From contig NZ_CADDWJ010000002.1 of the NCBI RefSeq assembly GCF_902809855.1, positions 1,116,001-1,180,000 on the forward strand: a stretch of 64,000 nt of DNA, in the 5' to 3' direction. Below the pieces are notes generated by a model. That model was not told the origin of the DNA. It worked only from the letters and a program-made list of their open reading frames with translations, and did no database searches. The first letter of the stretch is position 1. Each line of letters begins with the position of its first letter. Below are positions 17,223-27,638 of the stretch, in pieces. The position numbers and the translations under genes were made by a program. This DNA comes from Acinetobacter sp. Marseille-Q1618. Its GTDB lineage: Bacteria > Pseudomonadota > Gammaproteobacteria > Pseudomonadales > Moraxellaceae.

Positions 17223-17429
17223 TTAAGGATTACAAATATCACGGATGGTATTGACAAAAATAGCACTCATATTAAAACATAAGCCTATGATTGCTAAAAA
17301 TATTAAGCTAAAACCAAAATTATCATGAAAGGCTTGTTCTGAAAAAATCACAGTACTGATCGCACTCATTAATGCTATAAAAAGTGTGCAAAAAATGACA
17401 CAGTTTAGATTGATAGATTTAGTGTGCAT
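17223..17429 (-). CDS. Small membrane protein of unknown function
   Basis: A 68-residue protein with two hydrophobic segments (about residues 9-29 and 38-59), separated by a polar loop with FSEQAFHDNFG. AGGA lies 7 nt before the ATG on the minus strand, which supports translation. No family is recognised. It sits 86 bp upstream of aroE on the same strand and after the hemF terminator, so it may be its own unit or the first gene before aroE. It could also be a chance ORF. Confidence 0.5.
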   Translation of the reverse strand: MHTKSINLNCVIFCTLFIALMSAISTVIFSEQAFHDNFGFSLIFLAIIGLCFNMSAIFVNTIRDICNP

Positions 17430-17641
17430 TTTAATTTCCTGTAGTTTGAGCGTACAAAATAACAGTTGAATACGTCATTTTGATGTCATTCAAGCTGAAG
17501 AGCATTACCAGTTTACGTGAAATATCGCTGAAATGGATTTAAAAGCTGTATGCAAATGTGACAAATTATGCCTATAAATGCTAAGACACTATAAACCCTT
17601 GAGATATTAAATTTGTCGTGCAAGATCAATTTTCAAAAAAG

Positions 17642-17674
17642 AACCCTAATGCTCATACTCTCGTCATTAGGGTT
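17642..17674 (-). terminator. Terminator of hemF
   Basis: AACCCTAATG (17642-17651) pairs with CATTAGGGTT (17665-17674); on the minus strand the stem is followed by C and T6. It lies 18 bp after the hemF stop. Confidence 0.85.
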
Positions 17675-17691
17675 GTGAAATTGAGATTTTT

Positions 17692-18973
<1,282 letters not shown>

Positions 18974-20338
18974 ATGGGTACTTCTTTAATTCAAAAATAT
19001 AATGTTCCTGGACCACGCTATACCAGTTATCCAACGGTACCGTATTGGGATGAACAAACATTTTCATTGCAATTATGGAAGCAAACATTAAAACGTTCTT
19101 TTGATGAATCTAATCAAACTGAAGGGATTAGTCTTTATATTCATTTGCCATTTTGTGAAACTTTATGCACTTTTTGTGGTTGCCATAAGAAAATCACCAA
19201 GCGCCATGATGTTGAACAACCTTATATTCAAGCAGTCCTCAAAGAATGGGATTTGTATTGTCAATTACTGGGCGATACTCCCAAAATTAAAGAAATCCAT
19301 TTGGGCGGGGGAACACCAACCTTCTTTTCTGTGACACATCTACAGCAGTTGATTCAGGGGATTTTATCCAAAGCAAGTATTGTAGAAGGGCATGAGTTTA
19401 GCTTTGAAGGACATCCGAACAATACCACGCGAGAACATTTACAAGCCTTATATGATCTCGGTTTCCGTCGAGTGAGTTTTGGTGTGCAAGATTATAATGA
19501 CACAGTACAAAAAGCGATTCATCGTATTCAGCCCTTTGAAAATGTTGAAAATGTAACCCAGTGGGCGAGAGAGATCGGCTATGTATCTATTTCTCATGAC
19601 TTGGTTTTCGGGTTGCCATTTCAAAATTTAGATGATGTTTTATTTACGATAGAGCAAACTAAACGCTTAATGCCAGATCGTTTGGCATTTTATAGTTATG
19701 CGCACGTGCCTTGGATTAAGGGAAATGGTCAACGGGGTTTTAAAGACCATGACGTTCCAAAAGATGATTTGAAGCGTCAGTGTTATGAAGAAGGTAAGAA
19801 AAAGCTTTTAGCGCATGGTTATCATGAAATTGGCATGGATCATTTTGCTTTAGCACAAGATGGCATGTATCAATCTTTTAAAAATCAAACATTACATCGT
19901 AATTTTATGGGATACACTGCATCTAAAACGCAAGTCATGATTGGCTTGGGTGCTTCCTCGATCAGTGATAGTTGGTATAGCTTTGCGCAAAATGAAAAAA
20001 AATTAGAAGACTATTATGCACGACTTGAGCAAGATGAAATTCCTGTGGTGAAAGGGCATGTTTTGTCACAAGAAGATTTAATTATTCGTCAACATATTTT
20101 AAATCTGATGTGTGCTTTTGAAACCTCTTGGGCTGACCCAGCCATGTATTTTCCTGAAATTTCAGATGTGCTTCAGCGACTCCAAGAAATGCAAAATGAT
20201 CATTTGCTCGTGATTGAGCAAGAGCGAATCATGATTACTGAGCAAGGCAAACCTTTTGTACGCAATATTTGTATGGCTTTTGATTTGCATTTAAAACGTC
20301 GAAAACCTGAAACACAGATTTTCTCGATGACGATTTGA
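18974..20338 (+). CDS. hemN: Oxygen-independent coproporphyrinogen III dehydrogenase
   Basis: A 454-residue radical SAM enzyme that makes protoporphyrinogen IX without oxygen. The start block GPRYTSYPTVPYW, the cluster motif CETLCTFCGCHK (CxxxCxxCxC, the extra Cys marking true HemN), HLGGGTPTF, FEGHPNNTT, GVQDYN and the Tyr/His-containing SYAHVPW all fit. The C-terminal domain with GMDHFAL is complete. The open frame begins at a GTG at 18938, but the ATG at 18974 gives the family length. It is followed by a hairpin terminator. Confidence 0.94.
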   Translation: MGTSLIQKYNVPGPRYTSYPTVPYWDEQTFSLQLWKQTLKRSFDESNQTEGISLYIHLPFCETLCTFCGCHKKITKRHDVEQPYIQAVLKEWDLYCQLLGDTPKIKEIHLGGGTPTFFSVTHLQQLIQGILSKASIVEGHEFSFEGHPNNTTREHLQALYDLGFRRVSFGVQDYNDTVQKAIHRIQPFENVENVTQWAREIGYVSISHDLVFGLPFQNLDDVLFTIEQTKRLMPDRLAFYSYAHVPWIKGNGQRGFKDHDVPKDDLKRQCYEEGKKKLLAHGYHEIGMDHFALAQDGMYQSFKNQTLHRNFMGYTASKTQVMIGLGASSISDSWYSFAQNEKKLEDYYARLEQDEIPVVKGHVLSQEDLIIRQHILNLMCAFETSWADPAMYFPEISDVLQRLQEMQNDHLLVIEQERIMITEQGKPFVRNICMAFDLHLKRRKPETQIFSMTI

Positions 20339-20360
20339 TTGGACAGTGAGAAACCTTATC

Positions 20361-20400
20361 GCCATATAAATCTTGCTTTACAGCATGTGATTTATATGGC
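20361..20400 (+). terminator. Terminator after hemN
   Basis: GCCATATAAATC (20361-20372) pairs perfectly with GATTTATATGGC (20389-20400) around a 16-nt loop, followed by a T-rich stretch. It lies between the convergent hemN and ribA genes. Confidence 0.65.
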
Positions 20401-20451
20401 TGAATTTTATTTATCAATCATCTAGAAAAGTACTGTTGAAAAGGTGGTGAT

Positions 20452-21066
20452 TTAAAAATCATCCTGATCATACATATGTGACATACGATCATGTTTGGTT
20501 TTCAAATAATCTGCATTAAACTTATTTAAACCGACTGTCAACGGCACACGATCTACCACATCAATGCCTAAATCTGTTAATGCCTTTAATTTTAAAGGAT
20601 TATTGGTAATGAGTTTGACTTGTTGAACCTGTAAATGATTGAGCATAATGCTACACATATCGTAAGTACGTGCGTCAGCAGGTAAATTTAACAACAAATT
20701 CGCATCGACTGTATCATGTCCTTGATCTTGCAAGGCATAAGCACGGATTTTATTGGTAAGCCCAATCCCACGACCTTCCTGACGTAAATATAAAATCACG
20801 CCTTGACCTTCATCATTGATCATTTGCATCGTGTTGTGCAATTGTGGACCACAGTCACATTTGAGTGAACCAAAAGCATCACCTGTTAAACATTCAGAAT
20901 GAATACGAACCAAAACGGGTGTGGTTGGGGGAAGGTCTAAACCTTTTGAAAGTGCGACATGTTCTTCACCAGTTTTAGGGTCTTGAAATACGGTGATTTT
21001 AAAATCACCAAAAGCAGTTGGTAATTTTGATGTTGCGACAAACTCAATAGGCACAGTTTCTTCCAT
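20452..21066 (-). CDS. ribA: GTP cyclohydrolase II
   Basis: A 204-residue RibA that opens GTP to the first riboflavin precursor. The zinc site is [15 protein letters not shown] (three Cys), and the catalytic/GTP site is [17 protein letters not shown] with the conserved Arg and Tyr. The C-terminal [20 protein letters not shown] is typical. A TTG one codon upstream is in frame, but ATG at 21066 is the natural start. No FMN riboswitch pattern is visible upstream. It is divergent from dxs. Confidence 0.94.
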   Translation of the reverse strand: MEETVPIEFVATSKLPTAFGDFKITVFQDPKTGEEHVALSKGLDLPPTTPVLVRIHSECLTGDAFGSLKCDCGPQLHNTMQMINDEGQGVILYLRQEGRGIGLTNKIRAYALQDQGHDTVDANLLLNLPADARTYDMCSIMLNHLQVQQVKLITNNPLKLKALTDLGIDVVDRVPLTVGLNKFNADYLKTKHDRMSHMYDQDDF

Positions 21067-21357
21067 CAATTTCTGATAAATTGGCTAAAGTATAGCGTAA
21101 TGCTAGGGCATTACTATATTCGTGAACCATGAATTTATACAGAATAATTTCTTTTTTGTATAAACAACACGATAATGGTTGATAAGTACTAAGATTATTC
21201 AGGATAATCGCAGCACAAATATATGCTGAATTGAAATGATTCAAATTGGCACTACTATAAATGTGGCCGTTCGAATGTGATATTATTCGTTCTCACAATT
21301 ACGCTAACCCGTTTACCTAGCTTAGGATTTGCCAGGCTTAAGAAGGCTTTGCCACAT

Positions 21358-23262
21358 ATGTTGTATACCGAAATACCAAGTCAACGTCCTGTTACGCCAT
21401 TGTTAAATGGGATTGACCATCCTCAGCAATTGCGTCAACTTGCGCAAGACCAATTGGCACAAGTCGCGGATGAGTTACGTCAATATATTATCTATGCTGC
21501 TGGTCAAAGCGGTGGGCATTTCGGTGCAAATCTTGGCGTGATCGAACTGAGTGTAGCTTTACATTATTGTTTTAATACGCCATACGACCGTTTGGTTTGG
21601 GATGTGGGTCATCAAGCGTATCCACACAAAGTCTTAACTGGTCGTCGAGAACAAATTACTACCATTCGTGCCAAAGATGGTTTAGCGGCATTTCCTGCCC
21701 GTGAAGAATCTGAGTTTGATGCTTTTGGCGTAGGACATTCTTCTACTGCGATCTCAGCAGGGCTGGGGATGGCTTTGGCAAGTCGTTATCAAAATACGCC
21801 ACGTGAAGTTGTTGCCATTGTCGGTGATGGTGCAATGACTGCGGGTATGGCATTTGAAGCAATGAATGATGCGGTTGCTCACAATGCTGACTTGATGGTC
21901 ATTTTAAATGACAATGATATGTCGATTTCGTGCAGCACGGGTGGATTTGCCAAGCATTTAGCTGCTATTTGGGAAAAAGGTCAGTTTGTAAATATTGACG
22001 CACAAGGTCAAGCTTTTATCCAAGAATGTCCTGAGTGGACATATACCTCTCGTTTGCACCAATCTGCAACAGATGCCGCAGATAACTTATTTAAAGCGAT
22101 TGGTTTTGATTATTTTGGGCCTTTTGATGGGCATGATGTTGATCAACTTGTACAAGTATTCAATGCCCTTAAAAAACGTAAAGGACCACGTTTAATTCAC
22201 ATTTATACAGTGAAAGGCAAAGGCTTTGCACCTGCTGAAGCAGATCAAATCAAATACCATGCGATTGGCAAAATTAATGCCACACCAAGTCAAAATACAG
22301 CACCAAAATATTCAGATGTATTTGGACAATGGTTATGTGATGAGGCAGCACAAGATGAACGGCTTTTAGCCATTACGCCTGCTATGTGTGAAGGTTCAGG
22401 TATGGTGAAATTTGCCAAACAATTTCCTGAGCGTTATTTCGATGTTGCGATTGCTGAACAGCATGCGGTGACTTTGGCTGCTGGCATGGCATGTGAAGGT
22501 TTAAAACCTGTGGTTGCGATCTATTCAACGTTTTTACAACGCGGCTATGACCAACTGATTCATGATGTTGCTTTGCAAAATTTAGATGTGACTTTTGGGA
22601 TTGACCGTGCAGGACTGGTGGGTGAAGATGGCCCAACCCATGCAGGTGCATACGATTACGCATTTATGCGTACTGTACCGAATATAATCATCATGGCGCC
22701 AAAAGATGAAAATGAATGTCGCCAAATGCTACACACTGCGTATTTGCACCAAGGTCCAACCGCAGTACGTTATCCGCGTGGCAATGGCTTGGGTGTAGAG
22801 ATTCAACAACAATTAACTGCGCTGGATATTGGTAAAGCCGAGCTTGCGGCTGAGTTCAATCTTGAACATGAAGATGGAATCAGTATCTTGGCTTTTGGTA
22901 GTCGTGTCAGTGTTGCTATTGAGGCTGCAAGAAAATTAGCTGAACAATTAGATATTGCAGTTCGTGTCATTAACATGCGTTTTGTGAAACCATTGGATGA
23001 ACAAATCATTCAAGATTTGGCTGAAAAAACCAGTTTATTTGTCACTGTAGAAGAACATGCGGTTATGGCAGGTGCGGGTAGTGCGGTAAATGAGTTTTTA
23101 GCACAGGCACAGATTGTTAAACCAATGCTGAATCTAGGTTTGCCTGATGAGTTTCTTGCACAAGCGTCACATGCTGAAATGTTGCAGGCTTGTGGTTTAG
23201 ATGCGCAAGGCATTCAAAACTCAATTGAGCAAGCATGGTTAAAGACGATTCAGCATATTTAA
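21358..23262 (+). CDS. dxs: 1-deoxy-D-xylulose-5-phosphate synthase
   Basis: A 634-residue thiamin-diphosphate enzyme that joins pyruvate and glyceraldehyde-3-phosphate, the entry step of the MEP isoprenoid pathway. Seen are [34 protein letters not shown], the ThDP-binding [17 protein letters not shown] ending in NDNDMSIS, the transketolase-type catalytic Glu region [11 protein letters not shown], and [18 protein letters not shown]. The open frame extends 27 codons upstream, but the ATG at 21358 agrees with family length and has an AAGG element upstream. Confidence 0.95.
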   Translation: MLYTEIPSQRPVTPLLNGIDHPQQLRQLAQDQLAQVADELRQYIIYAAGQSGGHFGANLGVIELSVALHYCFNTPYDRLVWDVGHQAYPHKVLTGRREQITTIRAKDGLAAFPAREESEFDAFGVGHSSTAISAGLGMALASRYQNTPREVVAIVGDGAMTAGMAFEAMNDAVAHNADLMVILNDNDMSISCSTGGFAKHLAAIWEKGQFVNIDAQGQAFIQECPEWTYTSRLHQSATDAADNLFKAIGFDYFGPFDGHDVDQLVQVFNALKKRKGPRLIHIYTVKGKGFAPAEADQIKYHAIGKINATPSQNTAPKYSDVFGQWLCDEAAQDERLLAITPAMCEGSGMVKFAKQFPERYFDVAIAEQHAVTLAAGMACEGLKPVVAIYSTFLQRGYDQLIHDVALQNLDVTFGIDRAGLVGEDGPTHAGAYDYAFMRTVPNIIIMAPKDENECRQMLHTAYLHQGPTAVRYPRGNGLGVEIQQQLTALDIGKAELAAEFNLEHEDGISILAFGSRVSVAIEAARKLAEQLDIAVRVINMRFVKPLDEQIIQDLAEKTSLFVTVEEHAVMAGAGSAVNEFLAQAQIVKPMLNLGLPDEFLAQASHAEMLQACGLDAQGIQNSIEQAWLKTIQHI

Positions 23263-23391
23263 CAGCAAGTTAAATGACATATTTAAAAGTTTAGAAACAA
23301 AATTTCCCTTTCAGCCTGATTATTTGTTAAAATGGTCGGGCTTTTATGCATTATTCTTTATCAGTATCTTCAAATTTGTAGTGGGTGTTCA

Positions 23392-24222
23392 ATGGAACCT
23401 ATGGTGGTGATGGCTGCGCGTGCGGCTCAATTAGTTGGTCAAGAGCTTTTAAAAGCGCATCAAAATCGTCATAAACTCGATCTACAAGTCGAAGAGAAAG
23501 GGATTGATGGACCTGTAACGCGTGTAGATCGCTACATCGAACAGTTAACCATTGATACGCTTCGTAAAAGTTATAAAAATCATAGCTTCCTAGGTGAAGA
23601 ATTTGGACTACAAGAAGGGAAAGGTCACGATGCTGATTGGTGTTGGGTGATCGATCCTTTAGACGGTACTTTAAACTTCATTAACGGCTTTCCACATTTC
23701 TGTGTTTCTATCGCTGTTCAACATAAAGGCATCACACAGCACGGTGTTATTTATGACCCAGTGAAAGATGAACTTTTTTCTGCAAGTCGTGGTCGTGGTG
23801 CGATGTTGAACCAACGCCGTATTCGTGTAAATGTAAAAGACAGCCTTGAAAATACCTTTATGGGTGTGGGGCATGCTTACCGTGCCAAACGTAATGGCGA
23901 AATCGTTTCTTATGCGAAAAACCATTTTGAATCACTTTTAAATGTCACTGAAGCTGGCGCACAATATCGTCGTGCAGGTTCTGCTGCATTAGACTTGGCT
24001 TATGTGGCTGCGGGTCGCTTGGATGGTTATTTTGAACTTGGTTTAAAACCTTGGGATATCGCTGCAGGCGAGCTCATCGTGAAAGAAGCGGGCGGTACAG
24101 TGGTTGATGCACGTGGTGGTTCTGATTCTATGGAAAACGGTCAAGTGATCGCATGTTCGATGAAAATGTTAAAACCATTGATGCAACAAGTTGTTCCTGC
24201 TTGGGGTGAAGCTGCGAAATAA
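23392..24222 (+). CDS. suhB: Inositol-1-monophosphatase family protein SuhB
   Basis: A 276-residue inositol monophosphatase-fold protein. The metal-binding motifs are present: FLGEEFG (Glu), WVIDPLDGTLNFINGFPHFC (Asp-x-x-Asp-Gly-Thr) and PWDIAAGELIVKEAGG. SuhB also binds RNA polymerase with the Nus factors and supports rRNA maturation in E. coli, so its role may not be metabolic. The frame opens earlier at 23332, but the ATG at 23392 (MEPMVVMAARAA) matches the usual start. It follows dxs by 129 bp and ends in a terminator. Confidence 0.93.
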   Translation: MEPMVVMAARAAQLVGQELLKAHQNRHKLDLQVEEKGIDGPVTRVDRYIEQLTIDTLRKSYKNHSFLGEEFGLQEGKGHDADWCWVIDPLDGTLNFINGFPHFCVSIAVQHKGITQHGVIYDPVKDELFSASRGRGAMLNQRRIRVNVKDSLENTFMGVGHAYRAKRNGEIVSYAKNHFESLLNVTEAGAQYRRAGSAALDLAYVAAGRLDGYFELGLKPWDIAAGELIVKEAGGTVVDARGGSDSMENGQVIACSMKMLKPLMQQVVPAWGEAAK

Positions 24223-24252
24223 TTTTTAATTATTTGTGTAGATTGAGTTTTG

Positions 24253-24282
24253 AAAAGCCTTCATGTGAATGAGGGCTTTTTT
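24253..24282 (+). terminator. Terminator of suhB
   Basis: A 12-bp stem (24253-24264 with 24269-24280, one G-U pair) around a GTGA loop, followed by T residues. It is a good intrinsic terminator 31 bp after suhB. Confidence 0.9.
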
Positions 24283-24332
24283 ATGTCATACATAAAATCA
24301 TAGACTATTATTCCAATAAGGATGATTAAAAC

Positions 24333-24875
24333 TTGAGAATACATTTAATTGGGCTCGGTGGTGCAGGTAAAACCACAACAGGGAAATTACTTGCGAAGAA
24401 ATTGAATATTCCATGTTTTGATTTGGATGAATACTTCATTGAGAATGTAGGAGATATTTCACAATTTATCAATGAACGTGGTTATGAAGCTTATGCCAAG
24501 CGAAATGTCGAATTGTATGTTCAGTTAAAACAAAGTCTTGATAAAGGTGAGCGCGCAATCTTAGTTTGTTCATCAGGTTTTATGACGTATGCTGAAAATG
24601 TAGTTCCTGAATATTTACAGTTGAAACAAGATATCGAAAATGATCCAGTCACTTTTTTACTCATGCCGTCACTGGATTTAGAGGAATGTATTAAAATTAT
24701 TGTAGAGCGACAGCTAAAAAGAACGTATTTAAATACAACTGCTGAAAAAGAAGAAATAAAGGTACGTACAAGATTTGATATTTATAATAATTTGAGCTGT
24801 TATAAGGTTTTAACAAATAGACCAGTAGAAAATTTTATTGATGAAATTCGCCAATGGATTATCAATTCAAGGTAG
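24333..24875 (+). CDS. Shikimate-kinase-like P-loop protein
   Basis: A 180-residue P-loop NTPase of the shikimate/gluconate kinase fold. Walker A is GLGGAGKTTTGK (residues 7-18), followed by FDLDEYF, the place of the shikimate-binding Asp. The GGG motif that binds shikimate is replaced by CSSGF, so it is probably not a shikimate kinase; the substrate is unknown. The only in-frame start is TTG at 24333, with AAGGA 10 nt before it. Low G+C and its lone position suggest an accessory gene. Confidence 0.7.
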   Translation: MRIHLIGLGGAGKTTTGKLLAKKLNIPCFDLDEYFIENVGDISQFINERGYEAYAKRNVELYVQLKQSLDKGERAILVCSSGFMTYAENVVPEYLQLKQDIENDPVTFLLMPSLDLEECIKIIVERQLKRTYLNTTAEKEEIKVRTRFDIYNNLSCYKVLTNRPVENFIDEIRQWIINSR

Positions 24876-24880
24876 GGCTG

Positions 24881-24955
24881 ATGAAACAAGTAATTGACTG
24901 GTTAAGAAAGATAAGAGAAACATTTTCACTTGTTAAAACAATACGAGAAATATAG
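24881..24955 (+). CDS. Possible 24-residue ORF after the P-loop gene
   Basis: Five bases after the kinase-like stop, with GGTAGGG just upstream, an ATG opens a 24-codon frame reading MKQVIDWLRKIRETFSLVKT and ending in IREI. It is basic and could form an amphipathic helix. It may be a short protein coupled to the preceding gene, or a remnant of a longer one. No family is recognised. Confidence 0.3.
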   Translation: MKQVIDWLRKIRETFSLVKTIREI

Positions 24956-25080
24956 GATTTATCGTATTAATGGTGCTATGTAAATGAAATTGATAATAAT
25001 CATAAATTTTAGATTTAGATAAGGAAAAGAGATTTGTTGAGTATGCATATATCGCTCACAGGAAAAAACAATAAAACTGC

Positions 25081-25108
25081 GTGACATTATTTTAAATTCT
25101 GCTATACT
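25081..25108 (+). promoter_or_regulatory. Promoter of the DEAD-box helicase gene
   Basis: GTGACA (25081-25086) and TATACT (25103-25108) are separated by 16 bp. Transcription from here would begin near 25115, giving a leader of about 268 nt before the helicase ATG. Confidence 0.6.
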
Positions 25109-25114
25109 CTGCGC

Positions 25115-25382
25115 ACGCACTAAATTCGTTCATTACCTGAACATTCTCTTCTATATTGTGTATGCGCGTCCGGTCCAAAGAGAGGACAATATTTCGCGCC
25201 CCACCCAATCGCCTAAGCGATTCCTTCAGGTTGCGGCTGTAATCATGTGTGCGTTATACGCATCGTCGTTCTCGGATCGCCGCTGATTCTATATTTTCAG
25301 CGTTATTTGCTGTGCCGCTTTTTGCCGATGTCCATCAGACCATATATTTAAATGGAGCACCCACATTAGGGTGAAAGTCTCT
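25115..25382 (+). promoter_or_regulatory. Long structured 5' leader of the helicase gene
   Basis: The leader is G+C-richer than the flanks and holds several hairpins: GCGCG (25164-25168) with CGCGC (25195-25199) enclosing GTCC/GGAC, CGCTGA (25281-25286) with TCAGCG (25297-25302), and CACCC (25358-25362) with GGGTG (25369-25373), which covers part of the AGGG ribosome-binding site. Long leaders are typical of cold-shock RNA helicases such as CsdA/DeaD; regulation by structure is inferred. Confidence 0.5.
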
Positions 25383-27227
25383 ATGAGCAAAACTTTTGCT
25401 GATTTTCCTTTAGACGAGTCATTACATAAAGCACTCGAATCTCTTGGTTTTACTACACCTACTCCTGTTCAAGAACAATCAATTCCAGCGGCTTTGGAAG
25501 GTAAAGACCTTTTAGTGTCTAGCCAAACTGGTTCTGGTAAAACAGCAGCTTTTTTATTGCCGACATTAAACGTTTTAGCAGGACAAGACACATTTGTTCC
25601 TTTTAAAGAACGCATGAAAGCAGTAACACAACCAAGTATTTTGGTGATTTCTCCAACACGTGAGCTTGCACAACAAGTGTGTCAAGACGCAATTGCATTT
25701 GTACGTCACATGAAAGGTGTTCGTATCGCTGCAATCATGGGTGGTATGCCATTTGGTAAACAAATCCAACAATTAAAAGGCGCGCAAGTCGTTGTTGCAA
25801 CACCAGGTCGTTTACTTGACCTTGTTAATCGTCGTCAGATCAAACTTGATAAAGTTGATTCTTTGATTGTAGACGAAGCTGACCGTATGCTTGATTTAGG
25901 TTTCTCTGAAGACCTTGAAGCAATTAGCGATTTGGCTGCAAACCGTAAACAAACTTTAATGTTCTCTGCAACCTTTGCACCACGTATCATTAACCTTGCT
26001 GAACGCATGATGAATGATCCAGAGCGTATTGCAATTGAAACAGGTCATTCTACTAATACTGATATTACCCAAACTTTACATTGGACAGATGGCTTTGAGC
26101 ATAAGAAAAAATTGCTTACCCATTGGTTAAATGAAGAAGATTTGGATCAAGCAGTTGTATTTGCGTCTACTCAAGAAGACACAGATATGCTTGCTGAAGA
26201 ATTAACAGAAGCAGGTCTTTCTGTTGTTGCGCTACATGGTGCAATGCCGCAAACCGTTCGTAACCGTCGTTTACGCAGCATCCGTGAAGGTCGCGCAAAA
26301 ATCTTAGTTGCAACTGACGTTGCAGCACGTGGTTTAGACGTACCTACGATTTCACACGTGATTAACTTTGGTCTTCCAATGAAAAACGAAGACTATGTAC
26401 ATCGTATCGGTCGTACAGGTCGTGCAGGTCGTACAGGTAAAGCGATTACATTAGCGACTTATCGTGAACGCGGTAAAATTCGTGCTTTAGAAGATTATCT
26501 AGAAACACGTTTAGATGTGTCTGAAATCGAAGGTTTAGAGCCATCTCCACCACCTGCACGTGGTAGCCGTGATGGTCGCGGTCGCAATGGCGGTGGTCGT
26601 CGTGATGGTGGTCGTGGCTTCGGCGGTGGTCGTGGTCGTGATGGCGGTCGTCGTTTCGAAGGCGAAAGCAATTTCAAACGTCGTGAAGGCGGTTTTGAAG
26701 ATCGCCCACGTCGTAGTTTTGATGACAAACCACGTGGTGAACGTCCAGCATTTGGTGAAGATCGTCCACGTCGTGAGTTTAATAATGACCGTCCACGTCG
26801 TGAAGGTGGTTTCGAAGATCGTCCACGTCGCGAGTTTAATAATGACCGTCCACGCCGTGAAGGTGGCTTCGAAGATCGTCCACGTCGCGAGTTCAACAAC
26901 GATCGTCCACGCCGTGAAGGTGGTTTCGAAGATCGTCCACGTCGTGAGTTCAGCAATGACCGCCCACGTCGTGAAGGTGGCTTCAATGATAAACCACGTT
27001 TTGACTCGAATGATGATAACCGTGGCAATCGTGTAGATTACAAACCACGCCGTGAAGGTGGTTTTGGTGATCGCCCTAAACGTTCATTCGGTGAAGATCG
27101 CCCACGTCGTGATTTTGGTGCTGATCGTCCACAACGTTCTTTTGGTGATGACCGTCCTAAGCGTTCATTCGGTGAAGATCGTCCACGTCGTGAAGGTGGT
27201 GATCGTCGTCGTAAATTTAACGACTAA
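25383..27227 (+). CDS. DEAD-box ATP-dependent RNA helicase with RGG-like repeat tail
   Basis: A 614-residue RNA helicase. Core motifs in order: Q motif (FTTPTPVQEQSIP), AQTGSGKT-like SSQTGSGKTAAF, PTRELAQQ, GGMPFGKQ, TPGRLLD, DEAD as VDEADRMLD, SAT, VATDVAARGLD and HRIGRTGRAGR. After about residue 385 comes a long Arg/Gly/Asp-rich disordered tail, with about four near-identical 19-residue repeats. It resembles RhlE/DeaD-type helicases that act in ribosome assembly and RNA decay in the cold. GTG at 25371 is an alternative start; ATG at 25383 is preferred. A strong terminator follows. Confidence 0.92.
   Translation: MSKTFADFPLDESLHKALESLGFTTPTPVQEQSIPAALEGKDLLVSSQTGSGKTAAFLLPTLNVLAGQDTFVPFKERMKAVTQPSILVISPTRELAQQVCQDAIAFVRHMKGVRIAAIMGGMPFGKQIQQLKGAQVVVATPGRLLDLVNRRQIKLDKVDSLIVDEADRMLDLGFSEDLEAISDLAANRKQTLMFSATFAPRIINLAERMMNDPERIAIETGHSTNTDITQTLHWTDGFEHKKKLLTHWLNEEDLDQAVVFASTQEDTDMLAEELTEAGLSVVALHGAMPQTVRNRRLRSIREGRAKILVATDVAARGLDVPTISHVINFGLPMKNEDYVHRIGRTGRAGRTGKAITLATYRERGKIRALEDYLETRLDVSEIEGLEPSPPPARGSRDGRGRNGGGRRDGGRGFGGGRGRDGGRRFEGESNFKRREGGFEDRPRRSFDDKPRGERPAFGEDRPRREFNNDRPRREGGFEDRPRREFNNDRPRREGGFEDRPRREFNNDRPRREGGFEDRPRREFSNDRPRREGGFNDKPRFDSNDDNRGNRVDYKPRREGGFGDRPKRSFGEDRPRRDFGADRPQRSFGDDRPKRSFGEDRPRREGGDRRRKFND
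26775..27002 (+). repeat. 57-bp in-frame tandem repeats in the helicase tail
   Basis: Four units begin at 26775, 26832, 26889 and 26946, each 57 bp (19 codons), encoding EFNNDRPRREGGFEDRPRR with small changes; the last unit diverges. The exact multiple of three keeps the frame, so copy number could change by slippage or recombination without breaking the protein. Confidence 0.85.
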
Positions 27228-27242
27228 GATCGTAATTGATTT

Positions 27243-27270
27243 AAAAAACCAGCATTTATGCTGGTTTTTT
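27243..27270 (+). terminator. Terminator of the helicase gene
   Basis: A 12-bp stem (27243-27254 with 27259-27270) around a TTTA loop, A-run before and T-run after. It lies 15 bp past the helicase stop and would work in both directions. Confidence 0.9.
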
Positions 27271-27303
27271 TGTGGGTGATTTTCTGACATTAATTTTAAT
27301 ATT

Positions 27304-27319
27304 TGTGATTTTCATCACA
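27304..27319 (+). promoter_or_regulatory. CRP/Vfr-like palindrome
   Basis: TGTGA and TCACA separated by 6 bp (TTTTCA) is a perfect match to the CRP consensus TGTGA-N6-TCACA. A possible -10, TATACC, lies at 27334-27339. The site precedes a tiny membrane ORF and lies about 320 bp before mlaF. Confidence 0.55.
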
Positions 27320-27360
27320 TTAATGTTAATATGTATACCTTTACATAGGGGTGTGTATTT

Positions 27361-27456
27361 GTGATTAAACAAAATTATGGAGAAATTATGCTATATATCT
27401 TTTCGATATTACTCATTTCAAATATTGCGTATTTTATTTACAGTAGCTTAATTTGA
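27361..27456 (+). CDS. Possible short membrane peptide upstream of mlaF
   Basis: A 31-codon frame from GTG at 27361, or 22 codons from ATG at 27388, which has GGAG 6 nt before it. From the ATG it reads MLYIFSILLISNIAYFIYSS then LI, a single hydrophobic helix. It sits downstream of a CRP-like site and a plausible -10. It may be a small membrane protein or a leader peptide for the mla operon. No family is recognised. Confidence 0.4.
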   Translation: MIKQNYGEIMLYIFSILLISNIAYFIYSSLI

Positions 27457-27638
27457 GCCAAATTTTACAATTGGAATAGATGAAAAATAAACAATAATCT
27501 ATTGAATTATTCTCATAAAAATATCGCTAAGTTTTTATTTTGTAAAAATTTGAATCAGTTCTTTATCTTTAATTACAACAAAATTCTTGAATTCAGAGTA
27601 TAGTATGCGAGCTGTTGAATGCAGGAAAATGTTCAGCT

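Noticed and set aside
21067..21357. FMN riboswitch in the ribA-dxs spacer
   Set aside because: None of the conserved RFN segments could be found on either strand; short ORFs here have no ribosome-binding site or family resemblance.
26495..27028. Antisense Arg/Ser/Pro-rich ORF opposite the helicase tail
   Set aside because: It is the complement of the repeat-rich tail; codon repetition opens the other frames by chance, and no start signal is present.
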